From Desulfovibrio ferrophilus (GTDB taxonomy: Bacteria; Desulfobacterota; Desulfovibrionia; Desulfovibrionales; Desulfovibrionaceae): a stretch of 64,000 nt of DNA. Location: NCBI RefSeq assembly GCF_003966735.1, contig NZ_AP017378.1, positions 2,562,905 through 2,626,904 on the forward strand, written 5' to 3'. Below are positions 53,746-63,504 of the stretch, in pieces. Positions within the stretch are counted from its first letter, which is position 1, and each line of letters begins with the position of its first letter. The notes beneath the pieces were generated by a model. It had not been told where the DNA came from. It did not search any database and saw only the letters and a list, made by a program, of their open reading frames with translations. The translations under genes were made by a program, and so were the position numbers.

Positions 53746-56076
53746 ATGCGCAGATTCGCCATAACTGCATTTGCATTGCTGTCAATCCTCATCATGCAAA
53801 CACCTACTACGGCTCTTGCAGCTACAAAAACAAACCTTGTCCTCATTTTCGATGCCTCGGGCAGCATGTGGGGACAGATCAACGGCAAGGCCAAAATCAC
53901 CATCGCCAAGGAGGCTCTCGACGGCATCGTCAAGGACCTCCCCGACGACATTGATATTGGCCTCGTCACATACGGACACAGACGAAAAGGCGACTGCGAC
54001 GATGTAGAGACACTTGTCCCCCTCGGTCCCATCGACAAGCAGGCCTTCCTGACCAAAATCAAGGACATCAACCCCAAAGGCAAGACCCCCATCGTCCGTT
54101 CGATCCGCATGACCGCGGAAGCCATCAAGCACCTTGAGGACGAAACCACTCTCCTGCTCGTCTCCGACGGAGAAGAAACCTGTGATCCCGACCCCTGTGC
54201 CTTTGTTGCCGAACTCAAGAAACTGGGCATCAATTTTGTGATGCACGTGGTCGGCTTTGATGTTGGAGGAGAGACGGAAGCTCAGCTCAAGTGCATGGCC
54301 GAAGCTGGCGGCGGAGAATACTTCCCGGCTTCGGATGCGGACAAACTCAAGGGCGCACTGGACACCGTGGTCAAAAAGACCGTGGCCAAGAATCTTGTCG
54401 TGAATTGCTTCGATGACAAAAAGACGCCCGTCTCCGTCATGATTTCCGTGCTCGACCCATCCGGCAAGCTCGTTGCCTCCGATGGCGGAAGACGTGTCAG
54501 TTTCGGCCTCGCCCCGGGAACATACACCCTGAAAATCAACCCGGACACCCTGTCTGAAAACAAGGTCATCAAAAACGTCACTGTGACTGCGGACCAGGTC
54601 ACCCGAAAGGACATTGTTTTTGGCAAATCACAAGTCATCGTAACAATGAAGGATGGTGATGGGAGCGACGTCCCGGGCTATATCCGCATTGTGGACCAGA
54701 AGACCGAACAATATGTTAAAGAAGGCGACCACAAGGGAGCATCCTCCGGCTTCATCGTATCACCAGGTGAATACGTGGTGGATATGGAGTGCTCCAACAC
54801 TGGCAGGCGTATTAAGAGCGAGGCATTTACCCTCCGATCTGGTGAGAACAGAAACATCAACGGCATCTGTGCCAATGCGCGAATCGGTGTGCTTGTCGTC
54901 GACGAAAACGGCAAAGCAGTCACCGGCTATATCCGCATCGTCGACATTCCCACGGACTCCTATGCGGACGAGGCTGATTCCCGATCCTCAATGCGCTTCT
55001 TCGAAGTACCGCCGGGCAGGTACAAGGTCGACGTAGAATGTCCGAATGAATCACGCTTGCGCTCCCTTCCTTTTGGCATCGGTCAGGGCCAGGAAAACCA
55101 GGTGACCGTCAACTGTCGCACCAAGGTTATTAAGACGACCCTGCCCAAACCTGATGACGTAATCTCGACACCACCGCAAAGTAACAATTCAGCTGTACAG
55201 CCCCCAGTCCAGGCATCGCAATCCGCAACAGCAGCACCCCCCAAGCAGACTGTGCGCGAGACCAAGCCACCGTCGCAGTCAACAGCACTGCCCCCGACAC
55301 AATCGCCTCAGGACATGCAGGCCATGGCCGACCAGATGCAAGCGCTGGCCCAGACACAGGCCGCAGCGGCCCAAGCCGACGCCATGGCCCAAATGCAAGC
55401 CACCATGGCTCAAATGCAGGGCAATCAACTCCCGCAATTACCACAGACTCCGACCCAGCAGGCAGCAGCCAGCGGAGCGGATGCCCGCCTCACGGACAAA
55501 GACATGAATGAAAACCCCAAGGACATCGCGCTGCCGCAGGCGGCTGACGGTCCGGCCGGATATTCAGCCCAACGGCCCACGGCAGAAGACCATGGCGCAC
55601 AAGCCACTGGAACCGTTGGTGCACCCCCTTCCCACGTGGACTATTCCAACGTCGGTGCCCAGGATACGGGTGGAGGTCTCAGCGACCAGGACGAACATCC
55701 AGAACAGGGTCACAATCCATACGCAGGCATGTCCAAAGAGGAGATGCAGGCCGCCTTTGCTCGGGACATGGGCATGCAGGGACCGCAAGGAACAGGCAAT
55801 CACAACCGAGACAACTGGCAATTGGGCAAGGCCTATCCATTGCAGTGCAAGCGACATGAGAACACGTTGGGCAATCGGCTCGACACCTGCACCCAGCAGG
55901 CTCAAAACCAGGGCCGTTCGGATATCCTAGGAAGGATACAAACCGCCCGCACCAACCTTGCTGCCCTCGCCAAGCAACGCGAGCAAAGGGTCCCAAAGGA
56001 TGTGCTGCAGCAGACCCTGAACAGATGTGTCCAAGAAGTTCACGCCATCCAGATCAGCCTAGCGCAGGGACAATAA
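53746..56076 (+). CDS. Secreted VWA-domain protein with repeats and Met/Gln/Ala-rich tail
   Basis: 776 residues; ATG at 53746 has AAGGAG five bases upstream. Signal peptide ends near TTALA. VWA domain about 28-205 with an intact MIDAS (DASGSMWG, then a Thr at TPIVRSIR and DGEETC). Residues about 220-460 hold three similar carboxypeptidase-regulatory-like beta repeats; the last two share GYIRIVD and PGxYxVDxEC at about 82-residue spacing. A Pro/Gln-rich linker leads to a Met/Gln/Ala-rich stretch (MQALAQTQAAAAQADAMAQMQATMAQMQ) and a conserved-looking C-terminal segment with two Cys. It should bind a metal and perhaps a partner outside the inner membrane. Role unknown. Confidence 0.8.
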   Translation: MRRFAITAFALLSILIMQTPTTALAATKTNLVLIFDASGSMWGQINGKAKITIAKEALDGIVKDLPDDIDIGLVTYGHRRKGDCDDVETLVPLGPIDKQAFLTKIKDINPKGKTPIVRSIRMTAEAIKHLEDETTLLLVSDGEETCDPDPCAFVAELKKLGINFVMHVVGFDVGGETEAQLKCMAEAGGGEYFPASDADKLKGALDTVVKKTVAKNLVVNCFDDKKTPVSVMISVLDPSGKLVASDGGRRVSFGLAPGTYTLKINPDTLSENKVIKNVTVTADQVTRKDIVFGKSQVIVTMKDGDGSDVPGYIRIVDQKTEQYVKEGDHKGASSGFIVSPGEYVVDMECSNTGRRIKSEAFTLRSGENRNINGICANARIGVLVVDENGKAVTGYIRIVDIPTDSYADEADSRSSMRFFEVPPGRYKVDVECPNESRLRSLPFGIGQGQENQVTVNCRTKVIKTTLPKPDDVISTPPQSNNSAVQPPVQASQSATAAPPKQTVRETKPPSQSTALPPTQSPQDMQAMADQMQALAQTQAAAAQADAMAQMQATMAQMQGNQLPQLPQTPTQQAAASGADARLTDKDMNENPKDIALPQAADGPAGYSAQRPTAEDHGAQATGTVGAPPSHVDYSNVGAQDTGGGLSDQDEHPEQGHNPYAGMSKEEMQAAFARDMGMQGPQGTGNHNRDNWQLGKAYPLQCKRHENTLGNRLDTCTQQAQNQGRSDILGRIQTARTNLAALAKQREQRVPKDVLQQTLNRCVQEVHAIQISLAQGQ

Positions 56077-56281
56077 CCGCCCCTTCACCCAAAAGCAGGG
56101 CGCCATCGACCTGGTTCGATGACGCCCTGCTCACTTGTCTTCATATCCCAGCCTCGATCGGCCCCATCCGTGCACCCTTTCCACCATTGATTTCTTCAGC
56201 AGCAAAAGATAGCGTCTCCAACTGTTTCACATACTGCCCCAGCATCATTATCGGAAACAGCCACGAGACTCAGGCGCCCCC

Positions 56282-56968
56282 ATGCAGCTCGATTTGTTCA
56301 CCATCCTGGGTATTGAATCCGCCATCTGCCTGCTTTTTGGCATCTGGCTACTGCTGTATTCTTTTCTGACCCAGCCATTCCCAGGAACCCGCTGGTCCGC
56401 CCTGGCCTATCTGCTCTGGGGAATCTGCACTCTGCTCTCTGCAGCACGCGGCAACCTGCCTGATAATCTGACGCTTTTCGTTGCCCACGCCCTGCTTGCC
56501 ATCGGTATGGCCTGCTATCATGAAGGCCTCCTGCGCCTGCTCCGCGCGCCACGGCAACTGCCTGGTATCGGCCTGGTCCTGGCCTCCATCGAAATTTTTT
56601 CAGCCTACTATTTCGGAATCCATCAGGATGATCTCCAGACCCGGATCATTATCTCGTGCATTGTGCTGATCATTTTCAGCCTGCTGGGCATCTTCCGTAT
56701 CCGCGAATTCGGCACCGCCAGCGGAGATATGGTGATCCATCTGCGCATCACCACACTCTTCCTGATGGTGGTGGCCGTTGCTTCCATCATCCGCATCACC
56801 ATCAACGTCCTCTCCCCCATGCCAGCCGGTCGGCTCATTGCCGGAGCTCTCCAGGCTGCCCCCCACATCGCCTACCTGATCTTTTTCATGGGAAGCGCCT
56901 TGAATCTGACGTGGATGAGCCTGCGCCTTCACGACCAGTTCCCGCCTGATGCCTCTTCGCATTGCTGA
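56282..56968 (+). CDS. Orphan seven-helix membrane protein
   Basis: 228 residues with about seven TM helices (LFTILGIESAICLLFGIWLLLY, LAYLLWGICTLLSAARG, LFVAHALLAIGMACYHEGLLRLL and so on). This resembles the membrane sensor found in front of GGDEF or kinase domains (7TM MASE-like), but no output domain follows. It starts 205 nt after the VWA gene on the same strand. It could be a free sensor module that pairs with a cytoplasmic partner, or an unrelated membrane protein. Confidence 0.65.
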   Translation: MQLDLFTILGIESAICLLFGIWLLLYSFLTQPFPGTRWSALAYLLWGICTLLSAARGNLPDNLTLFVAHALLAIGMACYHEGLLRLLRAPRQLPGIGLVLASIEIFSAYYFGIHQDDLQTRIIISCIVLIIFSLLGIFRIREFGTASGDMVIHLRITTLFLMVVAVASIIRITINVLSPMPAGRLIAGALQAAPHIAYLIFFMGSALNLTWMSLRLHDQFPPDASSHC

Positions 56969-57142
56969 GCAGATCTCCCAGCCCCCCAAGGCCTGCCATG
57001 AGACAACATCACCTTGGGCACCGTCTTCAGACCACAAGACCACCTTTGCTCCTGAGGGCAATTCTGCGCTGGAAAGACGACACCACATCCGTATCTTTCA
57101 CCAGAACGAGCAACAGATCATTCCCCTCTGATCTTCATCCAT

Positions 57143-57177
57143 AAAAAACGACCCGCCTCCTTGCGGAAGCGGGCCGT
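57143..57177 (-). terminator. Terminator of lepA-lepB
   Basis: A stem with mismatches, ACGACCCGC...GCGGGCCGT (57148-57177), is followed on the minus strand by TTTTTTA. Confidence 0.7.
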
Positions 57178-57203
57178 TGCAACAACTCAATCTATTCGAA
57201 TAT

Positions 57204-57803
57204 CTATTCCACCAAAGAACCGATACGGCTCCAACGGACATCCAGCAGGCTGGCCCATGACCAATAGATGCGCCAGGCCTTGCCCACGATGGCATCACGC
57301 CCGACGAATCCCCAGTACCTGGAATCCATGGAATTATTACGATTGTCTCCCATCATGAAGTAATGCCCTTCGGGCACCTTCACTGGGCCGAAGTGGGTCC
57401 GCACCATGGGGTTACGCGGCGGCAATCCGGCCAGATACGGCTCGTCCACGGCCTGACCATTACGCACCAGATGGTTATCCACCACCTCGATGGTATCGCC
57501 GGGCAGACCGATCACGCGCTTGATGTAGTCCTTGCTGGGGTCCTTGGGATATTCGAAGACGATGACGTCACCAAACTCGGGATCGGACACCGAGAACAGC
57601 GTGATGTCCGTAAACGGCAGCTTGATGCCGTACAGGAACTTGTTGACCAGCAGGTGATCACCGATCTGCAAGGTCTGGAGCATGGACCCCGAAGGAATCT
57701 TGAACGCCTGAACCACGAAAGAACGAATAAACAGAGCGAGCAGCAGAGCGAAAATCAGGGCTTCTACCCATTCGCGTAGAACTTCATGCCATTTGGGATT
57801 CAT
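57204..57803 (-). CDS. lepB: Signal peptidase I
   Basis: 199 residues. One N-terminal TM (VEALIFALLLALFIRSFVV) precedes the catalytic Ser40 (KIPSGSML) and Lys95 (YIKRVIGLPGD); the GDNRNNSMDSRYWG box is present. It cleaves signal peptides of exported proteins at the inner-membrane surface. GGAGAAAGG precedes ATG. It follows lepA by 82 nt. That gap can form a partial hairpin followed by TTTT, so the two genes may be only partly cotranscribed. Confidence 0.95.
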   Translation of the reverse strand: MNPKWHEVLREWVEALIFALLLALFIRSFVVQAFKIPSGSMLQTLQIGDHLLVNKFLYGIKLPFTDITLFSVSDPEFGDVIVFEYPKDPSKDYIKRVIGLPGDTIEVVDNHLVRNGQAVDEPYLAGLPPRNPMVRTHFGPVKVPEGHYFMMGDNRNNSMDSRYWGFVGRDAIVGKAWRIYWSWASLLDVRWSRIGSLVE

Positions 57804-57885
57804 ATAATTTTCCTTTCTCCTTCCTGCAGGAAGGGATGAATGCGCAAAACAACCCCCGGAAGGTAGGCTCCCGAGGGCCAGTTGT

Positions 57886-59691
57886 CTAGTCTTCGTCGGC
57901 CTTTAATGCCGACAGGAAGGCTTCCTGAGGAATCTCGACGTTGCCCATCTTCTTCATGCGCTTCTTGCCCTTCTTCTGCTTTTCCAGCAGCTTGCGCTTA
58001 CGAGAGATGTCACCGCCGTAGCATTTGGCGGTCACGTTCTTGCGCAGGGCAGGATTGCGTTCCCGAGCGATGATGCGCTGGCCGATGGCGGCCTGAACGA
58101 CCACCTCAAACAACTGGCGAGGGATAGCACGCTTGAGTTTCAAGGCAACCTTGCGGCCATAGATGGTGGCCCGCTCACGGTGCACGATGATGGACAGGGC
58201 ATCCACGGGATCGCCGTTGATGAGCATATCCAGCTTCACCAGATCGGCCACACGGAATTCCTCGACCTCGTAGTCCAGGGAGGCATAGCCCTTGGTGACG
58301 GATTTGAGCCTGTCGAAAAAGTCGTAGACCACCTCATTGAAGGGGATATCGTAGGTGATCATCACGCGGGTAGCCGTCAGATAGCGCATGTCGCGCTGGA
58401 TGCCGCGCTTTTCCTCACACAACTTGAGTACCGCGCCCACGTAATCATTGGGGACGTGAATCTCCAGCTTGGCAAAGGGCTCTGCCATGGACTCGATCAG
58501 TGAAGGATCGGGCATCTTGCTGGGGTTGTCGATGTAAATCGTCTCGCCCTTATTGTTCACGAGCTTGTAAGCCACGGACGGGGCAGTGGTGATCAACTGG
58601 GCATCGAACTCGCGCTCCAGGCGCTCCTGGATGATTTCCATATGCAGCAAGCCCAGAAAACCAGCGCGGAATCCAAAGCCCAGAGCCTGGGAGGTCTCGG
58701 CCTCGTACCAGAAGGCAGCGTCATTGAGCTGCAGCTTCTCCAGTGCGGCCTTCAAAGGCTCATACTCCGAGGGCTCCACGGGATACAATCCACAAAAGAC
58801 CATGGGCTTGATCTTCTTGAATCCCGGGAAAGGTGTGTCCGTAGGATTTTTGGCGTCGGTGATGGTATCACCCACAGGCGCGTCGGAAAGTTCCTTCATG
58901 CTGGCACAAAGGAAGCCGACCTCGCCGGGGCCCATGGATTTCACTTCCTTGGCTTCCGGGGAGAACACCCCCAGGTTCGTGACCTCGAAATCGCGCTTGG
59001 TGGAGAAGATGCGAATCTTCTGCCCCTTTTTCACGGTGCCTTCGAGCATCCGGAACAGGACCGTGACTCCGCGGTAGGAATCGTACCAGGAATCGAAGAT
59101 GAGCGCCTTGAGTGGCCCATCCGGGTCCCCTTCGGGCGGAGGCAGCTTTTCCACAATGCTTTCCAGCACTGCATCCACATTCTGGCCGGTCTTGGCCGAG
59201 ACACAGATGGCGTCGGTGCAGTCCAGGCCGATGATATCCTCAATCTCCTGAGCCACAGCGACCGGATCGGAACTGGGCAGATCCGTCTTGTTCAGGACCG
59301 GGATGATCTCGAGGTCGTGATCCAGAGCCAGGTAGACGTTGGCCAGGGTCTGGGCCTCAACGCCCTGGGTGGAATCCACCACCAAAAGCGCCCCTTCGCA
59401 CGCGGCCAGGGAACGGGAGACCTCATAGGAGAAGTCCACGTGCCCGGGGGTGTCGATAAGGTTCAGGATGTATTCCTGCCCGTCCTTGGCCTTGTACGGA
59501 ATACGCACGGCCTGGGACTTGATGGTAATGCCACGCTCGCGCTCGAGGTCCATCTTGTCCAAATACTGTTCGCGACTGTCGCGCTCGGACACCAAACCGG
59601 TGATTTCGAGAACGCGGTCGGCCAGGGTGGACTTACCGTGGTCGATGTGTGCGATAATGCTGAAATTGCGTATATGTTGTATCTTACTCAT
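57886..59691 (-). CDS. lepA: Elongation factor 4 (LepA)
   Basis: 601 residues from ATG at 59691, where [26 protein letters not shown] begins; upstream extension is not conserved. GTPase motifs G1 (AHIDHGKS), G3 (DTPGH) and G4 (NKTD) are complete, followed by domains II-V and the LepA-specific C-terminal domain ending [25 protein letters not shown]. It remodels ribosomes during initiation or stalled elongation. lepB follows. Confidence 0.97.
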   Translation of the reverse strand: MSKIQHIRNFSIIAHIDHGKSTLADRVLEITGLVSERDSREQYLDKMDLERERGITIKSQAVRIPYKAKDGQEYILNLIDTPGHVDFSYEVSRSLAACEGALLVVDSTQGVEAQTLANVYLALDHDLEIIPVLNKTDLPSSDPVAVAQEIEDIIGLDCTDAICVSAKTGQNVDAVLESIVEKLPPPEGDPDGPLKALIFDSWYDSYRGVTVLFRMLEGTVKKGQKIRIFSTKRDFEVTNLGVFSPEAKEVKSMGPGEVGFLCASMKELSDAPVGDTITDAKNPTDTPFPGFKKIKPMVFCGLYPVEPSEYEPLKAALEKLQLNDAAFWYEAETSQALGFGFRAGFLGLLHMEIIQERLEREFDAQLITTAPSVAYKLVNNKGETIYIDNPSKMPDPSLIESMAEPFAKLEIHVPNDYVGAVLKLCEEKRGIQRDMRYLTATRVMITYDIPFNEVVYDFFDRLKSVTKGYASLDYEVEEFRVADLVKLDMLINGDPVDALSIIVHRERATIYGRKVALKLKRAIPRQLFEVVVQAAIGQRIIARERNPALRKNVTAKCYGGDISRKRKLLEKQKKGKKRMKKMGNVEIPQEAFLSALKADED

Positions 59692-59889
59692 TGTTCTTCG
59701 CCGGTATGGGCCGGTATAAGGGAGGACATCCCCGGAGATGTCCGGGGTGTGGGCCTTGTGTAAGGTATTTGAAGCAGGAAGTCTAATACCGGTTACCCCG
59801 GCCAGAGCCCTTGGAGCAACCGCACGCAAATCCTGAAATAATCCATAGTGGGCATTCCGGGAAAAAGTCCTGTCAATCTGGGATTCAAC

Positions 59890-59921
59890 AAAAAAAGGGG
59901 GGAGGCCATCAGCCTCCCCCC
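59890..59921 (-). terminator. Strong terminator of the chemoreceptor gene
   Basis: A perfect 10-bp stem (GGGGGGAGGC/GCCTCCCCCC) with a 5-nt loop is followed on the minus strand by seven T residues. It lies 26 nt after the MCP stop. Confidence 0.88.
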
Positions 59922-59947
59922 TATACCATTACGCAATTGCCGGCATC

Positions 59948-62194
59948 TTAGACCTGCATTCTGCCGATGATTCCCTTGAGATCCTGAGCCAGCCGCGCCA
60001 GATCCATCACAGCCTGTGAGGATTGTTCCATTGCATCTGCTGTCTCAATGGCAATCTGATTGATTTCGTCGGTGGCCTGCGTCACCTGTTCACTGGCAGC
60101 GGACTGTTCCTCGGCCGCGCTGGCGATGGATTGAACCTGCGAGGAGGTTTCCTCGACCATTCCCAGAATGCTCTGCAAGGACGCTCCGGCTTCTTCGGAT
60201 TTCGTTGTGATCCCCTCGATGACCTTGCCTGCCTCGCCCATACCGAGGACCGTTTCCTTGGCAGCCTGCTGGATGGATAATACCGCCCCACTCACTTCCT
60301 TGGTGGCGGTCATGGTCTTCTCAGCCAATTTGCGGACTTCGTCGGCCACAACAGCAAAACCTCGACCCGCATCTCCTGCGCGGGCGGCCTCGATGGCCGC
60401 ATTAAGTGCCAGAAGATTGGTCTGATCCGCTATGTCCTCGATGACCTGCACGATGTCACTGATGCCATCCGACTGCGTACACAGATTATCCATGGTCTGA
60501 TGCACACCATGGAAATCGCTGTACACGCCATGGATACCATCAACCACTTCCCCCACAACGGTCGAACCTGTAACCGCGCTCTCCCTGGTACGTTCAGCGA
60601 CATTTGCCGCATCCGAGGCATTGTGCGCCACTTCGAGAACCGAGGCGTTCATCTCCTCCATAGCTGTGGCGGTTTCTCCAGCTTTGGCGCTCTGGGCACC
60701 GGCGCCCTTGCTGGACTGCTCCACCTGGCAGGACAACTCCTCGGAAGCCGAGGCAATTTGATCGGAAATGGCAGTGGCATCAGCAGCGGCGGCAGCAATG
60801 ACCTGATGGGCCTGTTCTATGGCCTGCTGTTGCTTTCGTGCCTCGGTCAGATCCACACACAGCAACACGGAACCAATCAACTCGCCATCCAGATCATGGA
60901 TGGGTGAAGCCACGATATTGGCAATGATCTCCACCCCGGCAAGGTTGGTGAAGACGTATTCCTGATCAAGAGTTTCTCCCCGGGCCATGGCTTGCTGCGA
61001 CATGGTTTCGGCGTTGTTGTCAAATATGAAGCGCGAATGTGCCCAACCCAAGAAACCTTCAGGAGCCCCTGAGCGGCCCGTGAATTCCACCATCTGCGGG
61101 TTGACGAAGGTCACCTTGTCGTCACGATCAGTGGTCAGGCTGGGGATGGGGATGGATTTGAGTACTCCTTGGGCAAACCCGAGTTTGACCTTGAGTTCAC
61201 TGACCATGATTGAAATGTCCTCATGCAGAGACTCGAGTTCGCCACTGAAACCATCCGCACTCACCTCGCTGAAATCACCACCCGCCACCTGTTGAGCGTA
61301 TGACTGCAGGCGCGCAAGAGGGACAGTAATGGAACGAATGGTCAGAGTCACAGCAATCAACAACAGGATCGCCATACCAATTTCCACGGAGCTGGAAATC
61401 AGCCCAATACGCGAATTAATATCCTCAGCAATGGTACTTAAGCCGTGTTCCAACTCCTGCACCAGGGGCATCAACTCATGGGCACTGTCCGACACAGCGC
61501 TCTTGCTTACACGCAACAGTTGGTCCTGCTTGGCATAGGCTTCAAAAGCCTGGGCATATTCGTTGACCAGAACCAGCATGGCCCCAGCTTCCTTACTGCC
61601 CCCCTGCGCACCAAACAACTCGATGTCCCTGCGCAACCTCATCAAATCAGCCTTGAAAGTCGCCATATTCGCATCATCGTGAGTGATGATGAAGTTCTTC
61701 TCATGGCGCCTGAGCATAAGCAAATTCTGCAGCAGACCATCCTCATCCAGATTGGTCATCTCTATGTGGCCTTCCAGCTGCCTGGCGGCTCCACGCAGTC
61801 TGCCCCGCAGCCCATCCTCGCGGGTATAGCCCATGGCCTGAAGGACCTCTGCCGTGGCCAGAAAATTCTTCTCGTATTGCGCAGCCTTGGCGTTGATCTC
61901 AGCGACCAGGGCAGCGAAGTCCGGCTCCAGAGCTTCAGCCGTGCGCACATCCTCGCCCAACTCGGCGACAAATTGCCGCACTTTTTCTACATAGATATCA
62001 GCATGGCGATCATAGAAATCCTTCTCGGCCCGCCGTGCCTCAAGCAACGACACCTTGGCTCCAAGAGCCACTTCGTCGGCGTGTTCGGCATCCAGTTTAT
62101 ACCTACCGCCAACCAGTCCAACACCAAAAACCATTGCGAACGCACCCACTGCAATCGCAGCAATGAGTATCAATTTTCCCTTTACAGACACCAT
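59948..62194 (-). CDS. Methyl-accepting chemotaxis protein with HBM sensor and cytoplasmic PAS
   Basis: 748 residues from ATG at 62194 (AAGGGAG upstream). TM1 about 8-28; a helical bimodular (HBM-like) periplasmic domain shown by two RRxEK(D/N)F stretches ([10 protein letters not shown] and LRRHEKNFI); TM2 about 270-290; a HAMP-like region; a PAS domain (about 350-455); then the MCP signalling helices with tip [29 protein letters not shown] domains bind small organic acids such as TCA intermediates in known receptors. No CheR-binding pentapeptide is seen at the C-terminus. It probably directs chemotaxis. Confidence 0.9.
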   Translation of the reverse strand: MVSVKGKLILIAAIAVGAFAMVFGVGLVGGRYKLDAEHADEVALGAKVSLLEARRAEKDFYDRHADIYVEKVRQFVAELGEDVRTAEALEPDFAALVAEINAKAAQYEKNFLATAEVLQAMGYTREDGLRGRLRGAARQLEGHIEMTNLDEDGLLQNLLMLRRHEKNFIITHDDANMATFKADLMRLRRDIELFGAQGGSKEAGAMLVLVNEYAQAFEAYAKQDQLLRVSKSAVSDSAHELMPLVQELEHGLSTIAEDINSRIGLISSSVEIGMAILLLIAVTLTIRSITVPLARLQSYAQQVAGGDFSEVSADGFSGELESLHEDISIMVSELKVKLGFAQGVLKSIPIPSLTTDRDDKVTFVNPQMVEFTGRSGAPEGFLGWAHSRFIFDNNAETMSQQAMARGETLDQEYVFTNLAGVEIIANIVASPIHDLDGELIGSVLLCVDLTEARKQQQAIEQAHQVIAAAAADATAISDQIASASEELSCQVEQSSKGAGAQSAKAGETATAMEEMNASVLEVAHNASDAANVAERTRESAVTGSTVVGEVVDGIHGVYSDFHGVHQTMDNLCTQSDGISDIVQVIEDIADQTNLLALNAAIEAARAGDAGRGFAVVADEVRKLAEKTMTATKEVSGAVLSIQQAAKETVLGMGEAGKVIEGITTKSEEAGASLQSILGMVEETSSQVQSIASAAEEQSAASEQVTQATDEINQIAIETADAMEQSSQAVMDLARLAQDLKGIIGRMQV

Positions 62195-62504
62195 GTTCTC
62201 CCTTTTCTCCGGATAGGCGATTGAGCCACTCCCCTCCCCCCTCCAAAGGCTGGCAGGCTCAACTTTTACAACTGCAGAACCGCCTTCCTTCTGACATATC
62301 ACAAGGAGTTTGTGAACAATAAATAATCCATCAGACAAATATAGACATGTATGCATCTGACATATCAGTCAGTTCATACAAAAACTCTTTATTCACCATT
62401 CACCGGGCCGTTCCTGCCACTGACCGGGCAGCCCCCTTGCACCTGATCTATTTTCAGGATATTCCCGATGTTATGCTCCAAAACCCCACGGGAAACGAAG
62501 CCAC
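62195..62504. other. Divergent spacer between the MCP and LytTR genes with a 12-bp direct repeat
   Basis: No gene. The 12-mer TCTGACATATCA occurs at 62290-62301 and again at 62356-62367, in a short AT-rich region. It may be a regulator site for one of the divergent genes. A ribosome site (GGGA) precedes the LytTR ATG. Confidence 0.5.
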
Positions 62505-63368
62505 ATGCGCCATCTGAACACTCTGCTGCTGCACCCCGACTCCGAGGTCCGCGCCACCTTGCGCGGTTACCTTGAGGACGTGGAATTTCTGCGCGTGCTG
62601 GGTGAGGCCGTAACCGGATTCGAAGCCCTGGAACTTCTGGAGCACGTGCCCTACGGGGTGTTCTTCGTGGGTATGGAACTGGCCGAAGGAGTCTCCGGTC
62701 TTGAGTTGGCGCAGATGCTGGCCGGGCGAAAGCACAAACCGGCTCTGGTTTTTATCGCAAATGACGAATCCCAGGCCTTTTCCGCTTTCGAGCTGGGAGC
62801 CACCGATTATCTGCTCTGGCCCACCACCCCGGAACGATTCAAGCAGACCTTGCAGCGGCTGCGCCAATTCCAGGCGCATTACAAAGAGATCCCGCCCCCG
62901 TCCTGGACCGAAGACGAAGATGAAACAGCCGACGAGCATACCCTGCAACTGCCTCTGGGCGAAGAGGAAGAAGACCGTTTCCTGAAAGCCCTGTCCCAGG
63001 CCTGGGAATTCTCCAATATCAGCCGCCCCGTGGAGATCGAAAAGCTGCCCATCAACATGGACGGCCGCACCATCCTGATTCCCTATACACAGATCATCTT
63101 CGTGGAAGCCTACGAGGATTACTCATATGTTCACACCGCTTCGCAGAAGTACCTGACCTCCTACAGATTGAAGACCCTGGAGGAAAGGCTCAGGCAGTAT
63201 CGATTCTTCCGCGTGCACAGAAAATTCCTGGTGAACCTGGAAATGGTCACCGAAATCGCCTCGCTGCCGGGCAGCAACTTCATGCTGCGCACCCAAGGCA
63301 AGACCCGCATCGAGTTGCCCATCAGCCGCAGGCGAATCACTGAGTTGAAGAAAATACTCGGGCTGTGA
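62505..63368 (+). CDS. LytTR-family regulator with a degenerate receiver
   Basis: 287 residues. N-terminal receiver-like domain (1-125), acidic linker, LytTR DNA-binding domain (about 185-285; RTILIPYTQIIFVEAYEDYSYVHT, RFFRVHRKFLVNLEMV). Three residues needed for phosphorylation are altered: the acidic pair is HPD at 10-12, the phospho-acceptor is Gly56 (FFVGMELAEG) and the Lys is Trp105 (LLWPTT). It is probably a constitutively controlled or partner-controlled regulator. It precedes acs, which it may regulate. A terminator ends the gene. Confidence 0.88.
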   Translation: MRHLNTLLLHPDSEVRATLRGYLEDVEFLRVLGEAVTGFEALELLEHVPYGVFFVGMELAEGVSGLELAQMLAGRKHKPALVFIANDESQAFSAFELGATDYLLWPTTPERFKQTLQRLRQFQAHYKEIPPPSWTEDEDETADEHTLQLPLGEEEEDRFLKALSQAWEFSNISRPVEIEKLPINMDGRTILIPYTQIIFVEAYEDYSYVHTASQKYLTSYRLKTLEERLRQYRFFRVHRKFLVNLEMVTEIASLPGSNFMLRTQGKTRIELPISRRRITELKKILGL

Positions 63369-63390
63369 TGCCCGCACAGGCGACGGCATG

Positions 63391-63418
63391 ACCGTTCAAC
63401 GCCATGAACGGTCCTTTT
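63391..63418 (+). terminator. Intrinsic terminator of the LytTR gene
   Basis: Stem ACCGTTC/GAACGGT (63391-63412) followed by CCTTTT. Confidence 0.65.
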
Positions 63419-63504
63419 GCCGAAATTCGAACCTCGAACCGCCTGATTCACGATACAAAGACGCCTCTGCCGGACAATTTGTCTCGACTTAGGGAGACGC
63501 ATCC

